From an uncultured Selenomonadales bacterium (lineage in GTDB: Bacteria > Bacillota > Negativicutes > DSM-1736 > Dendrosporobacteraceae), in NCBI GenBank assembly GCA_946407015.1, contig CAMJML010000001.1, positions 310,001 to 374,000 on the forward strand: a stretch of DNA of 64,000 nucleotides. Direction: 5' to 3'. Both the position numbers and the translations under genes were made by a program. The notes beneath the pieces are model-generated. The model did no database searches and was not told the DNA's origin. It saw only the letters and a list, made by a program, of their open reading frames with translations. Positions 49,813 to 57,548 of this stretch are shown one piece after another (the first letter of the stretch is position 1; the number at the start of each line of letters is the position of its first letter).

Positions 49813-50598
49813 ATGCTGTTTGACTCGCATGCCCATATTGATGATGAACGGTTTGAGGAAGACCGTGACGCTGTGCTGGCGCGCGCCCGTGAAAATGGTG
49901 TGGCCGGGCTGATAAATATCGGTGCCGATATGAACTCCTCCCGCCGGTCGATCGAACTTGCCGCGCGTTATGCTGAAGTTTATGCCGCTGTGGGTAATCA
50001 TCCTCATGATACCGCCGCTGTTCAGCCTGGTGATTATGACCAATTGGCTGAATGGACCGCTCAACCTAAGGTTGTGGCCATTGGTGAAATCGGCCTGGAT
50101 TACTATTATGATCATTCGCCTCGTGATATCCAGCAACAGGTCTTTATCCGCCACCTGGATGTGGCCAGGCAAACCGGAATGCCGGTCATTATCCACGACC
50201 GGGATGCCCATGGGGATATTATGAGAATTTTAAAAAGTGAAGGCAAAGGGTTGACGGGAGTGCTGCATTGCTATTCCGGCAGCATGGAAATGGCGCAGGA
50301 AGTGCTCAAGCTGGGCTTCTACATTTCCATAGCCGGCCCGATCACCTTCAAGAATGCGGCCAAATTACCGGAAATCGCCGCTGCAGTGCCCTTAGAGCGC
50401 TTGTTGGTTGAAACCGATTGTCCTTATTTAACGCCACACCCTTATCGGGGTAAGCGCAATGAGCCGGCGTATGTCCGCGTTGTGGCCCAGCGTGTTGCCG
50501 AGGTGAGAAGGATGGAACTGGAGGCGTTGGCCGAGGCCACCACCCAAAATGTCTGCCGCTTATTTTCCATTGATGCTGGTTCGTTAAAAAAAGAATAG
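49813..50598 (+). CDS. tatD: TatD-family metal-dependent DNase
   Basis: 261-residue TIM-barrel hydrolase. LFDSHAHIDDERF (HxH metal site) is at the N-terminus; GEIGLDYYYDHSP, VIIHDRDAH, LHCYSGS and LVETDCPYLTPHPYRGKRNEP supply the remaining ligands. TatD proteins have 3'-5' exonuclease activity and work in DNA repair or turnover. The gene sits directly behind metG, as tatD (yabD) does in Bacillus, and is closed by a terminator. Confidence 0.95.
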   Translation: MLFDSHAHIDDERFEEDRDAVLARARENGVAGLINIGADMNSSRRSIELAARYAEVYAAVGNHPHDTAAVQPGDYDQLAEWTAQPKVVAIGEIGLDYYYDHSPRDIQQQVFIRHLDVARQTGMPVIIHDRDAHGDIMRILKSEGKGLTGVLHCYSGSMEMAQEVLKLGFYISIAGPITFKNAAKLPEIAAAVPLERLLVETDCPYLTPHPYRGKRNEPAYVRVVAQRVAEVRRMELEALAEATTQNVCRLFSIDAGSLKKE

Positions 50599-50612
50599 GC
50601 ATATTTTTCTGC

Positions 50613-50646
50613 AGAACGAATACTTATAGAGTATTCGTTCTTTTTT
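50613..50646 (+). terminator. Intrinsic terminator of the metG-tatD operon
   Basis: AGAACGAATACT and AGTATTCGTTCT form a perfect 12-bp stem with loop TATAG, followed by six T. Confidence 0.92.
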
Positions 50647-50786
50647 ACTGGTTTAGGTACTCCACAGCGCCTGAAATAAAGTTGTCAAAAATGGCTTTTT
50701 TATGTAATTTTACTGATCCTGGCAGAAAATGCATAAACTAACCAGCTTTGGGAAACACTGTTGCTACAAGCTAGCACATTTGGAAT

Positions 50787-50815
50787 TTGACATATTTATT
50801 TAAATATGGTATAAT
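50787..50815 (+). promoter_or_regulatory. Consensus sigma-A promoter of the yabE-like gene
   Basis: Perfect TTGACA and TATAAT boxes separated by 17 AT-rich bases, 29 bases before the start codon. Confidence 0.9.
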
Positions 50816-50843
50816 TCTCAGGCGCTAGAAAAGGGGGAGATTT

Positions 50844-51833
50844 ATGCATCACACTCAGCCCAAAAACTCGCAAATCAAGGACAAACGGTTAGTGCTTATT
50901 GCCGCGTTAACCCTTGTCGCCGTGTTGGCAACAGGCTTCATGTGGGCTTATAAAAAAGTCGAACTTGTTGCTGATGGAAGAAAAATGGTAGTTAGTACGT
51001 TACATAGCACACCTGATGATATTTTGGCTCAGGCCGGAATCACATTGGGTCCACAGGATCAGTATCGCTTATCAACGCCGAAATTAGTTAGCGGATCAAC
51101 TATAACAGTATATCGAGCAGTACCAGTTACCATGTTATATCAGGGCGAAAGAAAAACCATTACCACTGGAGCACCAACGGTGGGCGAACTGGCCGCAAGC
51201 CTGGGACTAGCTGGTGAAACCATCAAGCTGATCCCCGGTGCGGAAGAAAGTATTCAGGCGGGTATGCAAATTCAGGCAATCCGGATAGCAGAAAAAATAA
51301 TCGAGCGCGAAGAAGTTGAACCTTTTCAAATTATTCATCAGCCTGATGCCACTCTTGAGAAGGGAGTGGAAGAATTGGTGCAGGAAGGTCAAAACGGTGT
51401 AAAGATTGCAACCGTAAAGCTTCATTTTGCAGATGACGTACAAGCCTCAGAAGAAATTATGGCAACAAATATTAAAGAACCTTCCACACCCAAAATTGTT
51501 CGTGTGGGAACGCGTGATGTGGTCGACACATCACGGGGAACGCACCGCTTCAGAAGAGTTGAATGGATGGAGGCAACCGCTTATTTGCCAACAGACGGAT
51601 CGGGTGAAGGCATTACCGCCACCGGTATTCCGGCTAGACATGGTATTGTAGCGGTTGATCCTGACGTCATTCCGCTCGGAAGCAGACTGTACATACCAGG
51701 GTACGGAATGGCTTTAGCCGCCGATACCGGCGGGGCCATTATCGGCAATAGTATCGATTTGTGTATGGAAAGTTCGAGTGAGGCCTGGCGCTTTGGGCGG
51801 CGCATGGTCAAAGTTTATGTGCTGGCTGAATAG
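50844..51833 (+). CDS. yabE: YabE-like cell-wall protein (DUF348, G5 and 3D domains)
   Basis: 329-residue exported or membrane-anchored protein. One N-terminal membrane segment (RLVLIAALTLVAVLATGFMW) is followed by ubiquitin-like DUF348 units (VSTLHSTPDDILAQAGITLG; GAPTVGELAASLGL) and a G5 domain (about 145-220). The C-terminal 3D domain is a catalytic MltA-like fold (MEATAYLPTDGSGEGITATG, VAVDPDVIPLGSRLYIPGYG, AADTGGAI) with the three conserved Asp residues. Such Rpf-like proteins are lytic transglycosylases or wall modifiers. GGGGGAG precedes ATG 50844. The gene lies between tatD and rnmV as in Bacillus. Confidence 0.9.
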   Translation: MHHTQPKNSQIKDKRLVLIAALTLVAVLATGFMWAYKKVELVADGRKMVVSTLHSTPDDILAQAGITLGPQDQYRLSTPKLVSGSTITVYRAVPVTMLYQGERKTITTGAPTVGELAASLGLAGETIKLIPGAEESIQAGMQIQAIRIAEKIIEREEVEPFQIIHQPDATLEKGVEELVQEGQNGVKIATVKLHFADDVQASEEIMATNIKEPSTPKIVRVGTRDVVDTSRGTHRFRRVEWMEATAYLPTDGSGEGITATGIPARHGIVAVDPDVIPLGSRLYIPGYGMALAADTGGAIIGNSIDLCMESSSEAWRFGRRMVKVYVLAE

Positions 51834-51840
51834 CCGGCAA

Positions 51841-51876
51841 GAAAAATAAACAGGGTATATACCCTGTTTATTTTTC
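51841..51876. terminator. Terminator after the yabE-like gene
   Basis: GAAAAATAAACAGGGTA and its exact inverted copy form an uninterrupted 36-base palindrome ending in TTTTTC; it can work in both directions. Confidence 0.85.
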
Positions 51877-51993
51877 CATCATGGAAGTGGAGTGAAAACC
51901 AACAGACCCTCTGGGCTGTTGTTTTTCATTATTATAATAATAAGCCGCGCATGAAGCGCAGGCTTTGGAATAAACGGTTAAAGTAGGGGTAAT

Positions 51994-52539
51994 GTGATCA
52001 AAGAAGTCATTGTGGTTGAAGGGAAAAATGATGTACAGGCTGTCCGCCGGGCGGTTGACGCCGAATGTATTGTAACAGGCGGTTTTAATTTGGCACCGGC
52101 AACTCTGGAGTGGATTGAGCAGGCTTATCAAAAGCGGGGACTGATTATTTTAACCGATCCTGACAGTGCCGGCGAGCGGATTCGAAAATTTTTAAGCAAA
52201 CGGTTTCCATTGGCCAAACATGCTTTTATCCCGAAAGAAGAAGCAACCGCCAACGATGATATCGGTGTCGAGCAGGCATCGCCGCAGTCCATTCAGCAGG
52301 CCTTGGGGAAAGTGCGGTATCTGGAATGGAAACCCGTTCAGGAGTTTTCGGTGGCGGATATGATTCGATACGGCTTAAGCGGAATGCCGGCTGCTGCCGA
52401 ACGGAGGGCGCTGCTGGGCACCAGGCTGGGAATTGGATACGCCAATGCCAAGACTTTTCTTTCCCGGTTGAACAACTATGGTGTCACCCGTACCGAGTTT
52501 CATGAAGCTATTCAACATTTGCAGGAGGGAAATTTGTGA
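51994..52539 (+). CDS. rnmV: Ribonuclease M5
   Basis: 181-residue Toprim nuclease maturing 5S rRNA. KEVIVVEGKNDVQAVRRAVD holds the Toprim Glu, ILTDPDSAGERIRKFL is the DxD motif, and HAFIPKEEA and DDIGVEQASPQSI match the family. It starts at GTG 51994 with TAGGGG upstream. Its stop overlaps the start of rsmA by four bases, the usual coupling in Firmicutes. Confidence 0.94.
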   Translation: MIKEVIVVEGKNDVQAVRRAVDAECIVTGGFNLAPATLEWIEQAYQKRGLIILTDPDSAGERIRKFLSKRFPLAKHAFIPKEEATANDDIGVEQASPQSIQQALGKVRYLEWKPVQEFSVADMIRYGLSGMPAAAERRALLGTRLGIGYANAKTFLSRLNNYGVTRTEFHEAIQHLQEGNL

Positions 52540-53387
52540 TTCAGCCCACGATTGCCAAAAGGGATGTAACCAAACATATTTTAAAATCCTTTAATATTCA
52601 AATGAGTAAAAAGCTAGGGCAGAACTTTCTCATTGACGAAAATATCGTCGATGGCATTGTACGGGCTGCCAATATCAGTCCGGGAGAAACGGTCCTGGAA
52701 ATTGGTCCGGGAATTGGGACGCTCACGCAAGGTTTGGCTGAAGCCGGAGCCAAGGTGGTGGCAGTTGAACTGGATAGCCGCCTGATCGAGGTGTTGGCGA
52801 AAACCTTGGCCGGATATGACAATGTCCGCATTGTGCATGGGGATATTCTGAAAGTTAACATTGCTGAGGAGGTGGCTGCACCGCGGTTTAAAGTGGTCGC
52901 CAATCTTCCTTATTATATTACAACCCCTATTATCATGGGTCTGCTGGAGCAACGTTTGCCGGTGGATACGTTAGTGACCATGATTCAAAAGGAAGTGGCC
53001 GAACGGATGGTGGCCAGTCCCGGCGGAAAGGAGTATGGGGCACTATCGGTGGCCGTACAGTATTTTACCGAGCCGCAGATTATGTTTGCCGTTCCTCCTC
53101 ACTCTTTTATTCCGGCACCGGCTGTCGATTCAGCCGTCATTCGCTGTGTGGTTCGTGATCAGCCGGCCGTCGCCGTTGGCGATGAAAGATTGTTTTTCCG
53201 GGTGGTCAAAGCGGCTTTTTCGCAGCGGCGCAAAACGTTAAACAATGCCTTGAAAACCATGGGTATTGCCAGTGAACGGATTCAGCAGGCTTTAGCTGAA
53301 GCTCAAATTGACGGAGGCCGGCGTGGGGAAACCTTATCGTTGGGCGAGTTCGCGGCTATTGCCAATGCTCTCTTAAAGAAATCATAA
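52536..53387 (+). CDS. rsmA: 16S rRNA dimethyladenosine transferase (RsmA/KsgA)
   Basis: 283-residue methyltransferase making m6,2A at A1518 and A1519 of 16S rRNA. KLGQNFLIDENIVDGIVRAA is at the N-terminus, the SAM motif is VLEIGPGIGTLTQGLAEAG, the catalytic VANLPYYITTPII (NLPY) is near residue 126, and VPPHSFIPAPAVDSAVI follows. GTG 52536 lies after AGGAGGG and overlaps rnmV. The stop is embedded in the left arm of the terminator. Confidence 0.96.
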   Translation: MIQPTIAKRDVTKHILKSFNIQMSKKLGQNFLIDENIVDGIVRAANISPGETVLEIGPGIGTLTQGLAEAGAKVVAVELDSRLIEVLAKTLAGYDNVRIVHGDILKVNIAEEVAAPRFKVVANLPYYITTPIIMGLLEQRLPVDTLVTMIQKEVAERMVASPGGKEYGALSVAVQYFTEPQIMFAVPPHSFIPAPAVDSAVIRCVVRDQPAVAVGDERLFFRVVKAAFSQRRKTLNNALKTMGIASERIQQALAEAQIDGGRRGETLSLGEFAAIANALLKKS

Positions 53388-53440
53388 ACTATAAAAGGCT
53401 GCTTGCAGGGACTTGCCCTGTAAGCAGCCTTTTATAGTTT
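53386..53440. terminator. Long bidirectional terminator between rsmA and the glycosyltransferase
   Basis: An almost perfect 25-bp stem (starting AAACTATAAAAGGCTGCTT) with loop ACTTG. Both arms carry A/T runs, so it can end the convergent transcripts of rsmA (plus) and the gene at 53453 (minus). Confidence 0.9.
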
Positions 53441-53452
53441 ATTGGCCAGCAG

Positions 53453-54241
53453 CTATTTATTACTCAGGAACTGTTCGAGAAGATCAAAGCGGCGATCACT
53501 ATGATAGCCTATGTAAGTTTTATTCTGCAATTGGCGGTTACGGGGCTGATCACGAAAACTGGCCATGGCTTCCAGGCAATCGCCGACGATGGTATCAATA
53601 ATTTTGTTGGTATGAATTTGCCCTTTGATGGAGGAGCCCAGGCGGTAATGCGGAATGGTGGTGGCTACATCAATTTTCAGTTTGTTTTTGCGGGCTAGTG
53701 CCAACGATACAGGCGGAATAGCCAGTTCGGCCAGGGGAAGCGTCTCCAGGAAGCGGCGAGAAACGGCGTGCGGTCCGTGTGCGGGTGTTGCCAGACCGAT
53801 TTTCTTTTCTAATCCTAACTCCTTATTTAAGTTCATGCGCCACTGGAAGGTCGGATTGTAGCGCTCGATATGGCGTGGAGGCGAAGGATAACAATTGGTT
53901 AAAGCCATATCCAAATGTTTTAACAGGACTCCGTCAACCAATTCCATCAGGTTTTCGTTAAAAGTTCCTACCATATCACCATCGACAAACGCAACGACAT
54001 CACTTCCTAATGATAAAGCTACTTTCGCTCCGACTGCCCGCGGGACATCAATTCCCAGACAGTCGTGAAAGTATATGATTTGTAACTTGGGCAGCCGCAT
54101 TTGCAGTACTTCATACATGGTAGCATCTTTGCTGCCATTGGAGATAAAGATAATATGGTCAATGGGCAGCGTTCCCAAATTTTGCAGTACTGTGACTGCG
54201 CGACCGGCTTCGTTCTTTGCTGGGACAACCACAGAAATCAT
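53453..54241 (-). CDS. Family 2 glycosyltransferase
   Basis: 262-residue cytoplasmic GT-A protein. MISVVVPAKNEAGRAVTVLQ starts the nucleotide-sugar domain, ISNGSKDATMYEVL follows, and VVAFVDGDMVGTFNENL supplies the DxD metal motif. PAHGPHAVSRRFLETL is in the acceptor half. It has no membrane anchor, so it may act on a soluble or membrane-bound acceptor at the inner face. It is inserted in opposite orientation between rsmA and yabG, where Bacillus has no such gene. Similar glycosyltransferases occur near spore-coat genes, but the acceptor is unknown. Confidence 0.85.
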   Translation of the reverse strand: MISVVVPAKNEAGRAVTVLQNLGTLPIDHIIFISNGSKDATMYEVLQMRLPKLQIIYFHDCLGIDVPRAVGAKVALSLGSDVVAFVDGDMVGTFNENLMELVDGVLLKHLDMALTNCYPSPPRHIERYNPTFQWRMNLNKELGLEKKIGLATPAHGPHAVSRRFLETLPLAELAIPPVSLALARKNKLKIDVATTIPHYRLGSSIKGQIHTNKIIDTIVGDCLEAMASFRDQPRNRQLQNKTYIGYHSDRRFDLLEQFLSNK

Positions 54242-54428
54242 GCGCCTTCACCTCGTTTGGATTGACTGCGATGTCTGCGGCTTTGAGGCCGCAATCCAAT
54301 GTCAATACAGTATATCGGCGGACAAGAGACTTTGCTACCGGAGGTTTTTAATTAAATTATTCTTGTGTTGTCGTGGCAAATCATTTTTTTGGCTCATAGT
54401 ATGAACTAACGAGGGGGGGGAGACGGCT

Positions 54429-55304
54429 GTGGCAAACATATCGGTTGGTGATTTAGTCATACGGAAATCACATGGCGGTGATATTGTATTCAAAGTCACG
54501 GAAATTGTTGTTGATAGTGAAGATGAGCAGCGCTGTGTGCTGAAAGGAATGCATTTACGACTTGTTGCCGATGCTCCGTTGGGTGATTTAGAGCCTATTG
54601 ATGCGGAGCATTTGCGTAATGAAATAGTTCGCATGGAAAGCGTGCACAACGATAGCCTTAAGCGGGTGATGCTGAGGCGCAGCATCGAGCGGGAGAAGCT
54701 TGAAATGACCAGGGGGGAGCCTAAAAAGTATAGTTTTTTTGACTTACCGGGTCGGGTGCTGCATTTAGACGGCGATGAAGAATATTTGAAGATGTGTTTA
54801 AAAACCTATAATCAGCTCAATATCGAGGCTACCGGCCGCTGTATTGATGAAGCCAAACAATCGGAACATGTCCTCGCCTTATTGGATGAATACCGGCCTG
54901 ATATTCTGGTCTTGACTGGTCATGATGCCTTAATTGGCGGGGGTAAAAAAGACTTAAAAGATATTAATAATTACCGGAACTCAAAATATTTTGTGGAAGC
55001 CGTCCGGAGAGCACGGACGTTTGAACCTTCGCGGGATGACCTGGTGATTTTTGCCGGTGCCTGTCAGTCTCATTTTGAAGCCATTCTGGCGTCTGGTGCT
55101 AATTTTGCCAGTTCGCCGACACGGATTTTTATTCATGCCTATGACCCGGTATTTATTGCTGAAAAGGTTGCCTTTACGCCCATCAATCGCACCGTTGATG
55201 TGACCGATGCCATTACCGCTTCAGTTACAGGGATTGAAGGGGTTGGTGGATTGGAAACCCGCGGTAAATTCCGGATCGGGATGCCGAAAACTCCATATGG
55301 TTAA
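54429..55304 (+). CDS. yabG: Sporulation-specific protease YabG
   Basis: 291-residue protease acting on spore coat and cortex-associated proteins in the mother cell. NISVGDLVIRKSHGGDIVFK is at the N-terminus, and LHLDGDEEYLKMCLKTYNQL, ILVLTGHDALIGGGKKDLKD, FVEAVRRARTFEP and IFAGACQSHFEAILASGANF are family hallmarks. The His of TGHDAL and Cys of GACQSHFEA are likely catalytic. GTG 54429 follows a run of G after GAGG. Its place downstream of ksgA matches Bacillus and is direct evidence of a spore former. Confidence 0.94.
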   Translation: MANISVGDLVIRKSHGGDIVFKVTEIVVDSEDEQRCVLKGMHLRLVADAPLGDLEPIDAEHLRNEIVRMESVHNDSLKRVMLRRSIEREKLEMTRGEPKKYSFFDLPGRVLHLDGDEEYLKMCLKTYNQLNIEATGRCIDEAKQSEHVLALLDEYRPDILVLTGHDALIGGGKKDLKDINNYRNSKYFVEAVRRARTFEPSRDDLVIFAGACQSHFEAILASGANFASSPTRIFIHAYDPVFIAEKVAFTPINRTVDVTDAITASVTGIEGVGGLETRGKFRIGMPKTPYG

Positions 55305-55318
55305 GGGCTGAGTGAAAA

Positions 55319-55345
55319 GGCGTGACAAAGGGTCACGTCTTTTTT
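55319..55345 (+). terminator. Intrinsic terminator of yabG
   Basis: GGCGTGAC pairs with GTCACGTC (one wobble) and is followed by TTTTT. Confidence 0.75.
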
Positions 55346-55479
55346 GCTGTGAGCGAACGGTGTCCAGGCAGCCGTCAAAGGATGCATGAAAAACATTCTT
55401 TTTAGTTATGTAAACATTACCACGCTTTGTATAAAGGAAAAATTGATTTTTTTATAGAACATTATGTAGTGTAGTCGAT

Positions 55480-55494
55480 GAGAATCTAATTCTC
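55480..55494. promoter_or_regulatory. GAGAAT-CTA-ATTCTC inverted repeat before the CAP-domain gene
   Basis: Six-base inverted arms with a three-base spacer, about 45 bases before the start codon. The pattern resembles Fur/PerR-type boxes in shape but is short, so it is a weak candidate operator. Confidence 0.35.
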
Positions 55495-55536
55495 GTTGAA
55501 GGTATTGATTAAACAGCTAGTAGAAAGGTAGATAAG

Positions 55537-56160
55537 ATGTTACGACATAAAAAACTGATCCAAGGGCTTGTGGGGTTATTTGTGGTCACCTTGCTGACCA
55601 CTTCTTTTGGAGGGGCTTTTGCAACCGCTGCTTCGGCTGCTGCCATCGAGAAAGAGCATGATTCGAATAAGGGCTTGATTGGCGGCTTGCTGGCTGTCGG
55701 ACTTTTGGCTATCCTGACCAAGGGCGGTGGCGGTGATAAAGGTGGTGCTGCTCCGAAGCCTGTCACTCCGGGAAACAACAGCTCCGATGAGAAGGTGGCT
55801 GTTGAGTTGATGAACCAGGACCGGGCGGAAAACGGTCTGCCACCGCTTAAGGTCAATTCCAGCCTGACCCGTCTTGCCGGCAATTACGCCCAGGATATGA
55901 TCAACCGCGGCTTTTTCTCTCACTATAATCCGGAAGGGAAGTCACCCTTTGATCGCATGCAAGCGGCAGGGATCGGCTACAAAACTGCCGGTGAGAATCT
56001 GGCCATTAACAGTAGTGTGGCCGCAGCCGAAAAGGCTTTCATGAATAGCTCCGGCCATCGGGCTAATATTTTGAACTCTACTTATACCGATGTCGGCATT
56101 GGTGTTCGCTACAATGCCAAAGGACAAGCTTACGTGGTGCAGGAATTTATCAGTCAATAA
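55537..56160 (+). CDS. Secreted CAP/SCP-domain protein (YkwD-like)
   Basis: 207-residue exported protein. The N-terminal signal or anchor segment (GLVGLFVVTLLTTSFGGAFA, then AAIEKEHDSNKG and a second hydrophobic stretch GLIGGLLAVGLLAILTKGG) is followed by a Gly/Pro linker. The C-terminal CAP domain (about 88-207) has VELMNQDRAENGLPPL, YAQDMINRGFFSHYNPEG, TAGENLAI and FMNSSGHRANILN, which are the four CAP signatures with the conserved His and Glu. CAP proteins in spore formers are wall or spore-coat associated, with unknown chemistry. GAAAGG precedes ATG 55537. Confidence 0.9.
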   Translation: MLRHKKLIQGLVGLFVVTLLTTSFGGAFATAASAAAIEKEHDSNKGLIGGLLAVGLLAILTKGGGGDKGGAAPKPVTPGNNSSDEKVAVELMNQDRAENGLPPLKVNSSLTRLAGNYAQDMINRGFFSHYNPEGKSPFDRMQAAGIGYKTAGENLAINSSVAAAEKAFMNSSGHRANILNSTYTDVGIGVRYNAKGQAYVVQEFISQ

Positions 56161-56165
56161 CAAAC

Positions 56166-56200
56166 AAATCCCTACGGCATCGGCCGTAGGGATTGTTTTG
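56166..56200. terminator. Terminator after the CAP-domain gene
   Basis: AATCCCTACGG and CCGTAGGGATT form a perfect stem and are followed by GTTTTG. Confidence 0.8.
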
Positions 56201-56305
56201 TTTGGAAAAGGAGCTAAGACATTCTGCAAGCCGGATGGCTGCAGCGCATGCGGATAAAAGAATGGTACGGCTGTTAAAGCTGACAGCCTGGACTTCTTCA
56301 GGCGG

Positions 56306-56629
56306 TTAGTCTTTCATATACATTCCCATGGAATGGGAACATTTTGGACACATACCACGATGGTGGTGGTAATCAAATTCATGGCCACAGTGACAGCAAA
56401 CTTTATAGAGGCGATAATGGCAGGTCTTATATAATTTGTAAATACATTTATAGGTTTTTACACATTCTTTCTTTTCGCATTCCATTTTGTGCTTTGGCAT
56501 ACAACAGTCTGAGTAGTCATAGTCATAGTCACAATCATCTTTCCATTTCATAGGCTTATAGCAGTTGTACCCATAGTCCGGCTTTTTACACATACATTCA
56601 CTTTTGGGATATCCGCACTTATTACACAT
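56306..56629 (-). CDS. Cys/Tyr-rich zinc-ribbon-like protein, coat-like
   Basis: 107-residue protein with 16 or more cysteines and many Tyr, Lys and His residues. CNKCGYPKSECMC at the N-terminus and CCHCGHEFDYHHHRGMCPKC near the end are two zinc-knuckle or ribbon pairs. The middle is DYDYDYSDCCMPKHKMECEK and tyrosine-rich. Composition matches spore-coat or exosporium proteins cross-linked through Tyr and Cys. GGAGG on the minus strand (from TGGAGGTAG) lies about eleven bases before the chosen ATG; an earlier ATG overlaps that site. It is divergent from the SPOCS gene at 56843. Confidence 0.65.
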   Translation of the reverse strand: MCNKCGYPKSECMCKKPDYGYNCYKPMKWKDDCDYDYDYSDCCMPKHKMECEKKECVKTYKCIYKLYKTCHYRLYKVCCHCGHEFDYHHHRGMCPKCSHSMGMYMKD

Positions 56630-56842
56630 TCGATACACTACCTCCAATGTTATGTTATTTTCGAAAACCCGATAGGGGTTTCTTATATATACTATGGAGA
56701 AAGGTGTTAAAACGTTATGTTTATATGCAGAAATTTGCGGACGAAAAGAATCTAAAGTTCAGCAATTATTGCCATCTTTTTTATCACATAAAATTTGAAG
56801 CAAGCATATATATAAATAGAAAACACAAAGGGGGGAATATGT

Positions 56843-57514
56843 GTGGAAGATAAAGATATCCGTGCAGCTGGTGATCCTTGTACGCTAGGCGCTCAAACCG
56901 GTCCGATTATTGTACGCCAAATCATAGGGGAAAAAGAAAAACAAAAAGTTCTTGATATCCATGTGGTCGTCCCTGACAGAAAGCCTGCTATTGAGCAAAT
57001 CGTTGATGTATTTATAAAAGACGTTGATGTCAATTGTGTCGATGTCATTACCGACAAAGTAATTGTTCGCGGTGAATTCGAAATTAAGACCATCTATGTA
57101 GCCTGCTTGCCTGACCAGCCTGTTCATGCCATCGAAATCAAACATTATAAATGGACGCAAGATGTCGACCTGCCAGGCGCACGGCGGGGAATGGATGCGG
57201 AAGCCAGCGTAGTGGTTGAATTCGTTGACTATGATGTCCATCATTGGAGCCGGGCTTACAAGCATAAATACGGCTGCGACGACTGCAATGACGGTCATGC
57301 GCACCATCATCACCATGATGATGACGATTGTGATTATGATCATGATGATGATTGCGATGATGATTGCGATGACGATGACAACAATCATCACCACCATCAC
57401 CACCACTGCGACCGGGAGTTTGATGTATCGGTTGTGCTGAAAATTACGGCAAAAGTTATGGCTGACCGCGAAGTGCAATTAACCAGCAGCTTGCCTACAT
57501 CACCAAAAGGTTAG
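56843..57514 (+). CDS. SPOCS (DUF3794) protein with His/Asp-rich insert
   Basis: 223-residue protein built on a SPOCS/DUF3794 domain: QKVLDIHVVVPDRKPAIEQI, VDVITDKVIVRGEFEIKTIY and LPDQPVHAIEIKHYKWTQDV are the family blocks (seen in SipL and the clostridial spore coat protein SpoVID analogues). Residues about 143-190 hold an insert of alternating Asp and His runs with a few Cys, which should bind divalent metals. The SPOCS domain resumes after it (EFDVSVVLKITAKVM). GTG 56843 follows GGGGGG. A second SPOCS gene follows 34 bases later. A spore-envelope role is inferred from the domain. Confidence 0.85.
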   Translation: MEDKDIRAAGDPCTLGAQTGPIIVRQIIGEKEKQKVLDIHVVVPDRKPAIEQIVDVFIKDVDVNCVDVITDKVIVRGEFEIKTIYVACLPDQPVHAIEIKHYKWTQDVDLPGARRGMDAEASVVVEFVDYDVHHWSRAYKHKYGCDDCNDGHAHHHHHDDDDCDYDHDDDCDDDCDDDDNNHHHHHHHCDREFDVSVVLKITAKVMADREVQLTSSLPTSPKG

Positions 57515-57548
57515 GCCGCTATAAGCTCATATAAAGGGGGGAGAAAGA

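Noticed and set aside
57216-57440. Alternative frames through the His/Asp repeat region
   Set aside because: They arise from the low-complexity GAT/CAT repeats of the SPOCS gene and have no independent ribosome site.
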